Part shown: positions 48,131 to 60,458 of the stretch, piece by piece | Position numbering within the stretch: the first letter of the stretch is position 1 | Layout of the letters: every line of letters starts with the position of its first letter | DNA from: Calliopum simillimum | Taxonomy: Eukaryota > Arthropoda > Insecta > Diptera > Lauxaniidae | Length of the DNA: 64,000 bases | Direction of reading: 5' to 3' | Assembly (NCBI GenBank): GCA_951812925.1 | Contig: OX638369.1 | Span: 4,154,001 to 4,218,000 of the forward strand | Translations under genes and position numbers: made by a program | The notes under the pieces: generated by a model | What the model saw: the letters and a program-made list of their open reading frames with translations, nothing else | What the model was told of the DNA's origin: nothing | Databases searched by the model: none

Positions 48131-48488
48131 CACAGTGCGACATATAAAAAGTGAACTAAAATCCGTTATAAGGCGTCAAAGTACAATACAATAGCTACAA
48201 CATTGCTGAAGTCATCAAAACAATATCGCTCAAAATCCAATTTGAGGCAAAAAGTTGCAATTTTCAGCTGGATAATTATAACTATTGTATAGAAGAAAAA
48301 AAATGCCGAACAAACTTAACCGAAAAAAATGCATCTAGTGCCTTAAAATCGCAAAAATGACCACAAAATCCTAATATGAGTCAACTTTGCAAAACGCTCT
48401 GGCAGAATTACTTGTTTTGGCAAGTACTTTCGACGCCTTATAACGGATTTTAGTTCACCGTCAATGACTTGAAAAATGTTGCACTGTG
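48131..48488. mobile_element. MITE with CACAGTGC ends (358 bp)
   Basis: CACAGTGCGACAT at the left and ATGTTGCACTGTG at the right, then GTGAACTAAAATCCGTTATA inverted as TATAACGGATTTTAGTTCAC. The right arm carries about 10 extra bases between these blocks. No clear duplication at the flanks. Confidence 0.75.
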
Positions 48489-50282
48489 TAATTGTCCATT
48501 TTCAATAATTTTTTAAACTATAAAATTAACTGAAAGGTAGTTCGTGCCATAGATTACTTTGATCTTTTGGCTATTCGAAAATTTTGCTTACCACTTCCCC
48601 ATCTCTCTCCAGGTATGAGTCAAGGCTAGTGTTCGATTAATCGAACAGTTTCGTTGAAAAGAGGCTTCATACTGCTAAAATTTGCTAAAATTTGGGGTGA
48701 AGAAGAAAATGGGAAAAATTTTACAAAAATTTTTTTTTAATGACGGACTTCGAATCAGGGCCCTGCAGGGGTGCCAATTGCTCTAAAAATGTATGTATCG
48801 AACAAATGAAATTATAATTATTATTGTTTTTTAGCGTGAGTATATAATGATGTTAAGCGTTTTTGAAAAAATTTTCTCTCGAATAAAATACATACCCCCA
48901 TTTTTCATTATTATGCTGAATTAAAATAAAAATATCATCTCCGTATGAACGGTTTGTTTAGAAATGAAAAAATGTACCTGCAATATTCAAAAAAAGTGTT
49001 GGAGAAACACAAATGGGAGTCAGAGCGATGAATTTTTTAAAAATATTTTATCTAATTTTTGTATAGGAGCACCTTTAAGAGATTGAAAAAAGGGAGGTAT
49101 TCAGTTCGAGAGAAATGTTTAGAAGGATAATACCCCGAGAGTGAAAAAAGGGCGTAATATGTTCTAGAGAAATGTTGAGGATGAAAAAATAATTGGGCTA
49201 GTGAACGTTTTTCTCTTTTCCGGGAACGAAGAGTTTTTTTTTTTGATGTATTTTATTAATGTTTTGTATGAGAGGCTCCCTGAGGGATGAAAAAGGGGAG
49301 CTTTTTGTCCGAAAGAATTGTTGGAGAGTGAAAAATAATGTGCATAGGAACATGATTTTACTATCACGACAACGACGAGTTTTTCAGAGCTCTAGTGTAT
49401 ATTTTAAAATATGATAAGAAAAATATAACTCCAATTTTGGTAACTCCGATTTCTGTAACTTTTACATCTTTTTATTGGACTCATATGAAAGAAAGTTTTG
49501 TTTTTTTTTTTCAAACAAAATATTTTAGAAGATCCAAAACGTAGTTTTATAATTTTCAGTACTAAAAATTTAGTAAAAATAGTGCCTTTTGCTTATAGCT
49601 TGATTCAATACCTTTTCAAAATTTGTAAGAAAATGAAAATCGGTTAAGAAATGTCATAATACTGGACCATTTTGTGAATTTTTTGAAGAAGTTGCAGTTA
49701 GTTTCATGTTTTGGAAAGTTCAAAAATAGCGGAGTGCCACCGGTTGTGGGATACTTTCGGGTACGGGACAGTCAATTTTTTCTATCAGCAAAATTAATAT
49801 GCCAATCTGACTACTGTTGAGTTGTTGCCTAGATATGAGAAAGTTCTAAGGCCAACATCAAAATGAAAAAATCTACCGCTTATAGTTTCATAACTCGTGT
49901 CGTAATTTAACACAAAAAGCGGTTTATAAATGTTCAAGTTATTATCAATTATGTGAAGAGAGTTTGTCAAAATTCGCCGCTTTTTCAAATATTTGCACCA
50001 CTCTCCAAACTACAAAAAAATAATTTTTCATTGGCAGTTCTATCAGCTTAAGCATGAAACGAGAATATGTATCAAATTTCAGTGGAATCAGAAGGATATG
50101 TGGCAAGTCTCGTTACGCTAGGCTTTTCTCAAATAGTAGAATAAAAGAAGGTTTCAAAAATATCGGAGATGTAGAAGCAAAATGCTATCCAGTTAAATAT
50201 AAAATGCCACATGCATAGAGTAGCCAATCTAATTTGGCTATAAACCAACTGAGTAAAGATATTGCTTCTCGTATATTCTACA
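48489..50282. other. Non-coding stretch
   Basis: The part 48990-49370 repeats GAGAGAAATGTT / GAAAAA-type words loosely, a decayed tandem repeat. No gene. Confidence 0.3.
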
Positions 50283-50888
50283 ACTGAGGGGTGATTTTTT
50301 AAAAGGGCGTTAAACCACTTTCAACCTCGATCAAACCTAAGGATGCCATCGCCATTACCATGCTAAAATGCATCCTCTAGTTCAAAATTCATCACAAAAA
50401 ATGCATTTGTCTAAGATAAAATCGTAATTAAAAGTCGCATTCAGAACAAAAGGGCTTATTTCCATATAATTTGATAGAAATTTTAAGAGTTTGATACAAG
50501 AAGATGTATTTCAAACAGTGGCCAAAAAAACTTTTAATATTTTTTATACGCCCCAGGCTATATAAGTAGGTGCTTACATACCATGCCTTTAGACATCAGC
50601 ATAAAAATAAGAGTGAAATAAGAGTAATTTTCAAACAAAAGGGCTTATTTCCATACGTTTCAGAACAAAAGAGCTTATTTCCAAATATTTTTACTTTTTG
50701 CAATTACTACACATATGTTACAACAAAAATGTTAAGGGGATTAGAATCTTTGGTCAACTCACTGTAATACTAGAGATATTAAAAAAAAAATAAGTTATTG
50801 TAAACAGCCCATATAAGTTTTTTTTTCATTAGGTACTGAAAATTTGTTTAACATGGTTTTACGCCCTTTTGAAAAATCACTCCTCAAT
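50283..50888. mobile_element. MITE with about 35-bp inverted ends (606 bp)
   Basis: TGAGGGGTGATTTTTTAAAA (50285) pairs with TTTTGAAAAATCACTCCTCA (to about 50886), followed inward by GGGCGTTAAACCA and its inverse. Inside, AGGGCTTATTTCCATA-like words occur three times (near 50450, 50640, 50671). Confidence 0.7.
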
Positions 50889-51210
50889 TACTTATATTAA
50901 TAGAAGGGAGATTGTGGTCTCGATGAAAACATTGTTTTGGATTTTTTATCATTCAGTACACCTTCAAGCCATATTTTATCAACCCGTTGCAAGCTGATGA
51001 GCGGATTTGTTAAGTTTCGTTAAGTTTCTTTCGTCTTGCGAGTATTGTATTGCGCTTACCACTGGAATTGATACTGTCATTTATTCATTTTTAATGGTAG
51101 GACTGCTCAATATCTATTGAATCTTGTATTCTTTATATTTTCTCAATAAAATATTCATAGGTTTTTACATTGAAAAGCTTTAAGAATGTTTAATTTGTGA
51201 TAGAAAATTA

Positions 51211-51759
51211 CACAGGACCACAAAAAAAAAAAAAGTCCTGTAGCAGAAAGTTGAGGTACCATACGGTATGGTTTTCAATGTGCTAAAAACGAATCCGAGG
51301 TCAGAATTTAGCCACCACCCTCAGATTTTGCGATATCTTTGCTTAAAGTTGCAGAAAGCGCTGTTTTCAGGCTTATGGTGCAGTTCCAGGAAATGTGGTA
51401 GTTCCATTTTTTCAATGACATCAAATAGCCACAATAGCGCTTTGTATGAGGGTTGAGATACGTTTACTTCAAACGGTGATATCTCGGGAAGTAAAAGTCC
51501 AATCGAAAAAAATTGGAATGTATAGTCTTATAAGGAAGATTATGGCTATTCGATTTCATTGAAAATATCGAACTACATCGTTTCCTGGAACTGCACCATA
51601 AGCCTGAAAACAGAGCTTCCTGCAACTTCAAGCAAGGATATCTCAAAATCTGAGGGTGATGACTAAATTCTGACCTCGGATTCGTTTTGAGCACATTGAA
51701 AACCATACCGTATGGTACCTCAACTTTCTGCTAAAGGACTTTTTTTTTGTGGTCCTGTG
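51211..51759. mobile_element. Foldback FB8 with TTA duplication (549 bp)
   Basis: CACAGGACCAC at the left, GTGGTCCTGTG at the right, with TTA on each side (51208-51210, 51760-51762). Arms of about 230 bp pair closely (GGTACCATACGGTATGG and its inverse). The core GCAGAAAGCGCTGTTTTCAG and GATATCTCGGGAAGTAAAAG matches FB5 at 25.1 kb. Two open frames, one per strand, are the same sequence read in the two arms. Confidence 0.88.
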
Positions 51760-51762
51760 TTA

Positions 51763-52952
51763 TTTATCTGTTCGTTTTGTTAAAGGTGGATATATTTTGC
51801 ATTTTTAACTTTTGCGCTCTTTTTTTTTTGTTTTTGATTTTTGTCGCTTAAGCTTCTAGTTCTATTGCGTTCTTCCATTGTTACACAAATAAATTCGTGT
51901 CGCTGAGTCCACACGAGGGCTTACGTGGGACATTAGGGGAGTGCATTTGTTTTTCGTTTGCTTTCTGTAAATGTGGCTTTTGTATTTTATGAACAAAAAC
52001 CGATTTTACAACCCAGTTAACATGCATTTTTATCATACTCTACTCATCATTTTTTTACATGAATATTTCAATTTTTATTTTTGTGTTTTATTAAAAGCTT
52101 TTAATGTTTGATGGATCAAAATTAGAGTGAAAAATCAGAGAAGTTTTAATAATACTAAAAGCTGAAAAAAAAAAAAAATGTTAAAATATATTTTCCACTA
52201 AAACTGTATATATTTGAAAATCCTTAGAAAAGTGCTAAGTAAATTTTGTGTCTTTCCTTTCTGACACTTAACTTTTCACTTAAAATTTTAATTTTCACCA
52301 AATGCAGAAGCTATCAGCAAAATTGTATTATCTTCAGATATTCCATTTTCCTAACGATTACAATCACTTGTTGGTTTTTAATTTTGATTCGATTGGAATC
52401 GATTGTTTGTTTTAGAGATTAAATTGCAATTGAGTTAGGGAACGCAGTGTGGAAGATAAATAAACATAACAAATAAAAATAAGAAAATATAAAAACAACA
52501 ACAATAACCAAAAATACAAATCATGAATAAACAAACAGTTTCAAGGAAACAGCGAAAAGAAAAAGGATATTCATTTCTACGAATGCCAGCCGCAAGATAA
52601 CATCAACACAACAATTTCGTATTGATTACTTTTGATTACTTTTTTATTAACTACGTTGTCTTTTTTTTTTTTCGTCTTTACAACTACGTTTTGCAGTTAT
52701 GACGCCTTTGAAACCACCCTTTGGATTTGTATTTCTGAGGAGTTTGTCTACTGCGTCCTACGCTAAAAGTCAGAAAAAAAGTTTTCGCATTTAATCTCTT
52801 AAATAATCACATTCGCAAATTAACAGCGCCATGCCCAAAGTTGAGCAAAACATTTCGAATAAAGTTGTGCAAGCCCACCGTCTACACAAATAGACAGTGG
52901 AGTATAGTGGGTGAAATAAAGTTTTAGTAAAAATGTTAGTTACCTTAACATA
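51763..52952. other. Unique-looking non-coding stretch
   Basis: No paired repeats and no gene recognised; T-rich runs near 51820 and 52660. Confidence 0.35.
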
Positions 52953-53189
52953 TCGTCGGGTTAAAACTACAACTAGACATCTACATTTTTCATGTCTTGA
53001 ACTTCGTTTTTTGTATGAGATTTTGCAGTTTCTTACTTTCTATTCTTTATGTAAAATTGGATGGGGACTACATTTCAAAAAACCGACTAGACTGGGGCAT
53101 AGATCCGTTTTTTTTTCATGTTTCTGTATACTTAAATCAAAACGTCAGTAAATACATGTAGATGTCTAGCTGTAGTTTTAACCCGATGA
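52953..53189. mobile_element. TA-flanked MITE, copy 2 (237 bp)
   Basis: Same ends as the 1847-2103 copy: TCGTCGGGTTAAAACTAC at the left and GTAGTTTTAACCCGATGA at the right, TA on both sides (52951-52952, 53190-53191). The interior words GGATGGGGACTACATTTC and TTCATGTTTC are shared with copy 1 in inverse orientation. Confidence 0.8.
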
Positions 53190-53191
53190 TA

Positions 53192-53704
53192 TAGACCATA
53201 TATTATTATTATAAAAAGGAGTTAAAAGTTAAAACGCAGCTGAAAATCGCCAGCACATATGGGCATATCCGAAAATAATCTCCTCTTATATGACCCAGGT
53301 CTTAAGAAAATTTTTCTTTTCATGTTCAATAACCAATTGTGGTGGAATATATTCCTAGACGTATAAAATGATATTCCCAATAGGTGAACAAAAAAATTTC
53401 GTTCCAAGAAAAACCAATGGAGCACTTTTGAATCTCCTGAAGGCCTATTTTGGCAAACAAGCAAACATGTTTTTTGGTCACAAAAATTTTGGCGTTTACT
53501 TATAAATTTTTTTTTGGGGGTATAGATAATATTCGCGTGTTCCAAAATCGATGCTTTTTAATTTTTCAATGGCGCGATCGGAAAAACGATTGCTTGCTCA
53601 AAAGCAAGACATCTAACAAAAAAAGTGAAAGTGAATGCAAAAAATTCTTAGAATCATCTTGTAAAAACGTGATTTTTTTTAGAATTTTTTGCGTCATTTT
53701 ATAA
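53192..53704. other. Non-coding stretch
   Basis: Two overlapping open frames on opposite strands (53222-53545 and 53450-53704) lack any motif; no gene called. Confidence 0.3.
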
Positions 53705-54972
53705 TAGCCCAGGAAAATAAGCTTCTGTGCGAAAAAATTCCCAGTGGAAATAAAAAGTTATTAAGGCTCAAAGGTCGCTAAAATCAGTTTTTTGCAAATA
53801 TCTGGCTAATGCTAACTTTTACAGAAAAATGTTAGTCTCCAATTTTGTAGCACAGGAAATTTCCTACAAAAGTACGTTAAAAGTATTTGCGTACAACTTC
53901 TAGTTTAGGAGATCTCCCTATTTAAAAAGTTGTTAACAGTTATGATATGAAATACTACCTATGAGTTCATATTAAAATATCTTTCTTTTTAAATTGCAAT
54001 AACTCTTCAATGAGAAGTTGTATGAACAAAATTAAAATGCCGTTTGAAAGATAATTTAATTTTCTATATACCGTGCAAAATTTTTTTTTCGAACGGCTCA
54101 TGACCTTAAAAATATTCTTGAATAACCGTTAAGGCTTCGAAATTACTGGTTTTTTAAGGATATCTGCGAATTGGTAAGTACTACAATAAAAAGTAATGGG
54201 ACCAAATTTGAGAAAATTACAAGATCTACAAAAAATAAGCGATATGTGTACACATAGATGTAACCGTATAGACGATATTCAATAGATACCGGTTTTTTGG
54301 CATTTTAAGGGTTTTTTTGGAATATCTTCTAAACGGTTACTTCTATGTGTACACATATCGCTTATTTTTTGTAGATCTTGTAATTTTCTACAAATTTGGT
54401 CGCATTATTTTTTATTGTAGTACTTACCAATTCGCAGATATCCTTAAAAAACCAGTAATTTCAAAGCCTTAACGGTTACTCAAGAATATTTTTAAGGTCA
54501 TGAGCCGTTCGAAAAAAAAATTTTGCATGGTATATAGAAAATTAAATTATCTTTCAAACGGCATTTTAATTTTGTTCATACAACTTCTCATTGAAGAGTT
54601 ATTGCAATTTAAAAAGAAAGATATTTTAATATGAACTCATAGGTAGTATTTCATATCATAACTGTTAACAACTTTTTAAATAGGGTGATCTCCTAAACTA
54701 GAAGTTGTACGCAAATATTTTTAACGTACTTTTGTAGGAAATGTCCTGTGCTACAAAATTGGGGACCAACATTTTTCTGTCAAAATTAGCATTAGCGAGA
54801 TATTTGCAAAAAACTGATTTAAGCGACCTTTGAGCCTTAATAACTTTTTATGCGCACACGACTTTGCAATGGACTTTTCGCAGTTTGTGTATCATGCATA
54901 AATAAAGACAATTCCGGTGAAAAATTTCCACTGGGAATTTTTTCGCAGAAAATGTCTTATTTTCCTGGGCTA
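53705..54972. mobile_element. Long foldback FB9 with TAA duplication (1.27 kb)
   Basis: TAGCCCAGGAAAATAAG and CTTATTTTCCTGGGCTA end the element, with TAA on both sides (53702-53704, 54973-54975). Arms of more than 550 bp are close inverted copies around a loop of about 35-40 bp near 54285-54320. The right arm has about 80 extra bases near 54852-54930 not found in the left arm. Confidence 0.9.
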
Positions 54973-55004
54973 TAAGTAAAAATTGATAAAAAATAAATTA
55001 GGTG

Positions 55005-55700
55005 AATGTGAGGTAAAGTGGGAAATTTTCTTCGAAGCTCCATAAAATGAACAAAACTTCTTATTTTTCCATGTTTCGACTTCCTACAGTAAAGGAAATT
55101 AAATAAGCTATGTTTTTACAGAAGAAATGAACCGAAAATATGGATTTTCTGTTGAGTACGACGCTTTGACCGAGGATGCCCAAAATGGCAAAAATTAAAA
55201 ATCGTGGGGTAAAGTGGGAAACTTTCAAAAAGTCATTAAAACTAACACGAATGTTGAAGTAAAGTTTTAATATCTTTATTGTAAGTCAAAAAAGGTTCAG
55301 AGAACACACCCATAAGAGTAAATATGGAAAAAAAAATAATTTTGCAAAAAAAAATGTGAACTTCAGTCTTTCACACTTCGAATTACACGGAATCCTTTTG
55401 CATAATCAAAATTAAGACTACAAAAATTTTTTTAGTGTCTTTACAATCGGTTTATCTCCAAAAACAGTACATATATCGATGTTTAAAAATTTAAAAATGA
55501 AATTTCGAAATCACTTAAAAACTTTGCAAGATTCCAAAGAGCACAAAAATACGTCTGCACGCGTAGCAATACCACAAAGATTTGCTTACGGTTATTTCAA
55601 GTACATGTCAGAAGCGCATGATAGCTTTACTTTGCTAGTTTGCCCGGAAAGGGGCATTTCTCACTCTACCCCACTTCTCACTTTACCCCACTTACCCCTA
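55005..55700. mobile_element. Possible element with GGGGTAAAGTGGG words
   Basis: GTGAGGTAAAGTGGGAAA (55009) and GTGGGGTAAAGTGGGAAA (55205) in forward orientation, and CTCTACCCCACTTCTCAC plus CTTTACCCCACTT in reverse near 55656-55692, bound a stretch without a recognisable protein. The 88-residue frame at 55479-55745 runs through the reverse words and is doubtful. Confidence 0.45.
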
Positions 55701-57180
55701 CAAAAATTCTCTAAAAATTCACACCTTTTCCTTAGAGTATTCTAAGCATTTTTTTGGAATGAATCCAAATTGGAAAAACCGCCTTTTAACTTCAAGAGTA
55801 TCTATGAAACAACAATTTGGTACTTTTCCATAAGTACAGCAGGTGATATTCGATGCCATTTGGGGCCTTAACTAGCACTTTTTGGGTAAAATGTAAATAT
55901 TTATTTTTCTGAAAGACCTTAATTTATAAAGATTATGAAGAAAAAATAGCATTTAGGGGAATACGAACCAGAGTAATTATGTCATACTAGTCGAATATGA
56001 CCTCATATGTTAAAAACATGGAGAAAAATGTAGACCTAAGTAAGCCCTTTACAACGATTTATAATTTTTAAACATCGGGCATCACCTGCTGATATTTCGG
56101 GTTTTAAGGAGGCTGTAATATATGTATGAGCTGAAAGGTGTCAATTTGGGCAAATAAAAGTAATTTTATGACATCTACTCATTTTTCACTTGTTGATTCA
56201 TATTTAAAAGCTTTAAAAAACAGTATTGCCAGAAAGACATGAAAAACTTTATTTCTGTTGTTCATTTGACCATGGTGCATTTCTAAGCCACTGTTTGAAA
56301 TTTCGATATACCCCCATATATCCACCCCCAATTTTTGTTTGTTTTTCTTTATTTTTCCTTTTTCATTTTGTAGCAGCCGATAAGAAACAAAAAAGTTTGT
56401 GCTTTTCTGTCAGTTCTGCTGAGAACATATGCTGAGCAATGTCAGAACGATTGTTGTTTTTGCAGTTGTTCCTTAGAGCGCAAGATCTAATCGTTGCTTA
56501 TCGCATCAGACAAAAGCACACGGTCCTCCACATGCATGGCTAGGCACATATACATATACAATGCATAGAAATAGTTGCAGTTAGCAGCTAATTTGGCAGA
56601 GATTTGGAAAAAGTTTTGTGAGAGCGCAAAAAAAACTTTGTTTTTTAAAGAGCTCAAGATTAGTACTTAAGGCGCTTTAGAGCTTACGTGCCTTCTCAGT
56701 ATGCTTGTGTTCATCTAGATGTATTTAGGAGTACGTACCACAGCAATCATTTAGAATCTTCCAATTGTTTTAGGTATGAAATTACAACTCTTCCAGTCGA
56801 GTTTTACGTAATGAAATATGAACGACAGCTATGATTGTCAGCTATTTTAATTAAATTTAACAAAAAAAAAAAAAAAATTTCTGAATTTTGGAGTTAGGAA
56901 TAACCCCAAAAATATTTAAAAAAAAAAAATGACCAAATAACGCCCAAAACTAAACCGAAATAATAACGCCAATATTATTTTAATATAAATTAGGGCAAAA
57001 ATCTCAAATTTTGAGCTTTTATTTCGTTAAAAATTTGGGACGAAATAACGTCCAAAAACAAAAACCGCAATAGCGACCAAATTACTTTCATATAGTTTGG
57101 GCATTATTTCCAAAATGATCATTGCCCAATTTTCTATCAAAATAATATGGGCGTTATTTGATTTTTTGTTTTTGGGAATT
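55701..57180. other. Non-coding stretch
   Basis: The stretch 56930-57130 has AAATAACGYCCAAAA words about 107 bp apart (56934, 57043), a decayed tandem repeat. No gene. Confidence 0.35.
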
Positions 57181-57243
57181 GTTTCATGTTGTTTCGGAGT
57201 TGTTTCATGTTGTTTGGGAGTTGTTTCATGTTGTTGGAGCAAC
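57181..57243 (+). repeat. 21-bp tandem repeat, three units
   Basis: GTTTCATGTTGTTTCGGAGTT-type units start at 57181, 57202 and 57223. Confidence 0.75.
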
Positions 57244-57789
57244 AGTTCATTTAAAATAACTGAGCATTATTTCTTTTATATATTTTATAGGCGTAATTTC
57301 GCTTTTCGTTTTCAGGCGCTATTTCCTACCGCCCTAAATTGTGACCGATATTTTAACAAGAAAATTTTAATTTCTTACGAGTTATAGCAGATTAAATTTT
57401 GTTATCTATTTTCTCCGTTTGTTTGGGTCGTCTTCTATGGCGAGTTGTAACCAATATTTTTTAAGTTTGCTGATTACCTATATGCAAACTTACACCACTC
57501 AAGCTGCACTAGTTCGCAAGTTATAGCGCTTTAAAACTTCTCAATGGGTACGTGCTGTACACTAAAAAACTTCCTTTCATTATCAAGGAGCCCATTTGCT
57601 ATCCTTTTGCAAAGAATGCTTGTTCTCTTACATCCAGGACCATTTTTTTTTTGCGATTTGCCGTCATGGCTTTATTGTTTTTCAGCTGTGCAGATCTATT
57701 TTCTTCGTTCTAATGATCACTTTGACTAAACAGTCTATCTAATGCCAGTTTTGTGTTCTACTAGTCATCTTATTTAAAATCTTTTCAGG

Positions 57790-58425
57790 TTTTATATTGA
57801 ACTTCCAACAGTGTCTTTTAACCTTCTTCGCTTGTCTTGTCATCGCACACATTGAAAACTGGTGTGTGCAGCGTCGTCTACTTGCAAATCTCCACATAAA
57901 CATGAAGACTCTTTAATTTGGGCAGCTTTATGCAAATATTTCCGTAAATAGCCTTGTCTAGAAAACATCTGTGTAAGATCAAAGTTGATATCACCAAAAC
58001 TCCTAAGTGTGGTATTTTCCAAGCTGTCCACCTTGCTTTATTCGCCGCATGTCGACATTTTGCGTAATATGTTAACCGTGAGTCTAGTCTTGCGTCAAGG
58101 TAGGTTACAGCTCTTTGTGTGGTGCCTGTGTTTCTTCCGACTTGTAAATCAACTTCTAAGGAAATGTTTTTTGTTTTTTCGTAAGAAGGAGTGTACTTAT
58201 TCTGTTTTTTCTACTGTAAATTTTAGACCGTGTTCATCTAGCCATTGTATTGTCCTTATCATAATCTTGTGTACCGCAGACAGCTATTACAGCTGAATAT
58301 CGTATGTAAAAGCGATAAGATGCGTGTGGTGTGGCATTTCAGATTCCAAAATCTCATTGTAGCTCATGACCGACAAGTCAGGTCCTAAAATTTAGCCCTG
58401 GATGTCGATTTTTTGGATATAAATT
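57790..58425 (-). pseudogene. Relic of an LOA/R1-like LINE reverse transcriptase
   Basis: On the minus strand, from right to left: ILGPDLSVMSYNEILESEMP (about 58330-58400), a degenerate catalytic block where the YxDD motif reads TYDIQ, WLDEHGLKFTVEKTE (about 58195-58245), then, after a deletion, FDLTQMFSRQGYLRKYLHKA (about 57930-57990) and SSCLCGDLQVDDAAHTSF (about 57855-57910). These are conserved landmarks of R1/LOA-clade LINEs. Several stops and frameshifts and the internal deletion make it non-functional. Its 5' side is cut where the LTR element begins. Confidence 0.85.
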
Positions 58426-58434
58426 CTTGTTGCC

Positions 58435-59017
58435 TGTTGTTTACGTAGAACGTAAACCGTGTGTGTACGGCACAAGCAAATCGTTTTTGCTAACGGCCGC
58501 CAACACTGAAAGCGCTGCTGTCGCATTGAACGAAAACCCGAAGTGGGGTTTTCGTTCGATCTCCACCATCATCATTGATTTCCGACAAGTCATACACAAA
58601 ACATAAAAAAGTTTACTTTTAACATAAAATCACAAAATTCACTATAATTTCAACGTAAATAACCACATCAAATCGTATCACGAATAACAAACAACACAAC
58701 GAATCAACAAAACAACAATTAACGGTGAGAATATCAACATCAGTGGACACACACTTTATAGGAAACATTATCAACGTTGGACGGACATTTAACAAGTACA
58801 ATACCAGTGCAGAAGCCATCCATTAGGACTTGTTCCACTCCGTCATAGTTCCAGAGAGTCGTCGTTGGATTGTACCCAAAACCATACAGATTTGTAGTTT
58901 AAGTTTGTTATTTCATAGTGAAGAAATCTTAATTAAAACCTTTATAACGTTTATGAAAAACAACTAATCTTTTTATTTGCATTCAAACTCTAGTACTCCG
59001 ACCCTTCACCTTAACAT
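58435..59017 (+). mobile_element. 5' LTR of a BEL/Pao-type retrotransposon
   Basis: The right edge is taken as TTAACA (59012-59017), two bases before a TGG primer-binding start. The left edge is taken as TGTTGTTT at 58435; TGTTGCC at 58429 or TGTTTACG at 58438 are alternatives, and the matching 3' LTR lies outside the window. A strong hairpin AACGAAAACCC/GGGTTTTCGTT sits at about 58529-58558. An ATTAAA at about 58932 could be the poly(A) signal. Confidence 0.65.
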
Positions 59018-59019
59018 TT

Positions 59020-59037
59020 GGTCCAATCGAGCCTTCT
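59020..59037 (+). other. Primer-binding site of the BEL/Pao element
   Basis: TGGTCCAATCGAGCC begins with TGG, the complement of a tRNA CCA end, just after the LTR edge. I do not assign the tRNA. Confidence 0.6.
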
Positions 59038-59167
59038 ACGGATCGACATCAGCGACTTGGAGTACTTTGGTTGGCAAATAAATTAACCACCACCTTCATC
59101 GAAAGCGGCAGCAGCAGCATAAACTCAACCTCAACTCAACAAAAGCGAAAACAACAAACAGGAAAAA

Positions 59168-59174
59168 AGTAAGT
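59168..59174 (+). other. Candidate 5' splice site in the BEL/Pao leader
   Basis: AAAAAA|GTAAGT is a consensus donor. With an acceptor at 63170 it would remove the whole first coding module from a spliced RNA. A weaker CAG just upstream of the gag ATG (about 60430) is an alternative partner. Confidence 0.45.
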
Positions 59175-60458
59175 CAGTTCATTTTGAAGTGAAGTGCAAA
59201 AAAAAAAAAACAAAAATCTATCGAAACTTGGACAAAAAGTCTCAATCTTTTTGTTCCATGCAGTAAAAAAGTTATATTTGTGATTCACTGTCGAATTTCC
59301 ATTTCGTTTGGTGACCGCAAAATAATTTGTTTTACTTAATTGATCTCCTACATTGTAATTAAAAATTCAAATTTTATTTGAATTACATACGTATTTTCGT
59401 ATTGTACCTACCTTATATTGATCTACTTATTTTTCATATATACATACATACATTCTCATATACATTTCTTTGGCGCTCAATTTTTGCAAGTTCGTTGAAC
59501 ACATACTTATATTTTTTTTTTTCGTTACCGAAATTTAAAATATATGTACAAAACGCACATACATACATACATACTTGCAAAAATTTCAGCTGCACTTGCT
59601 TTTGTTCGTTTTCAACATTTTCTTTGACTCAATCGCAAAGCCGTTGCATTGAGTGGGTTTCTCTGTATACACTCAATTGAACTTGTACTGAGTTAGTATT
59701 AGTGTTACCATCGAGCCACTTTTCGGGACTTAAAAAATTTTTTTAAAATATTTTCCCCGGACTTCGGGAATTTCTTCTAAAATTTCCAAAATTATTTGGA
59801 CTCAACTCTTTTTTGAGTTTTTAACCTATTGTTGCCGTTTTAACGCGTTTTGTACCGGTTTTTTGAATTTTAACCAAAAATTACCTGGTTTTTACCAAAT
59901 TTTTAAAATCTATTAAATTTTTTGAATTTTTAGTAGAGTTCAACATAACCCGCACTTTAGGAAAAATTTTTTGGTCTTAACCCTTTAAGGCCTAGTGCAA
60001 AAATATTTAAAAATTTTAGTTTTTTGGTTAAAATTCAAAGTGATTTGTTGGAAATCATTCAACTTTTGAAAAAATTTGAAAAATCTTGTTGCACCCCATT
60101 CTTAAACTTAACCCGTTGTCGACAGTTTTTCGTTTTTTGTTACCTTTTTAAGTTTTTTGTCGTTTTTCAACCCAATATTGTTGAATTCTTCGTTTTTAAG
60201 TGTATTTTCACTACGAGACTTCAACAACTCCGAGATTTTTGAACCCGATAACAAATTTATTAACCCGTTTTGAACAAATTTTTATAATTTGTTAAATTTT
60301 TTGGCAATTTTAGTACCTTTTCTAACCTATTGGAACAATTTTGTTTATTTCACTGAAATTTTTGAAGTTTTATCTTCTGATTTCAGTAGGAAAAATTTAA
60401 AATTTGAGAAAATCCACCTAATTTTGAACAGTTTTCAACTGATTTACCTTTGTCAACT
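59175..60458 (+). other. Untranslated leader of the BEL/Pao element
   Basis: Low-complexity sequence, T-rich, with ACATACAT microsatellites (about 59441-59454, 59557-59573). The part 59700-60440 repeats loosely AACCCGTTTTGAA / AATTTTTT-type words. No gene is seen. Confidence 0.5.

Noticed and set aside
51268..51706. Two similar open frames beginning alike on opposite strands
   Set aside because: They come from the inverted arms of FB8.
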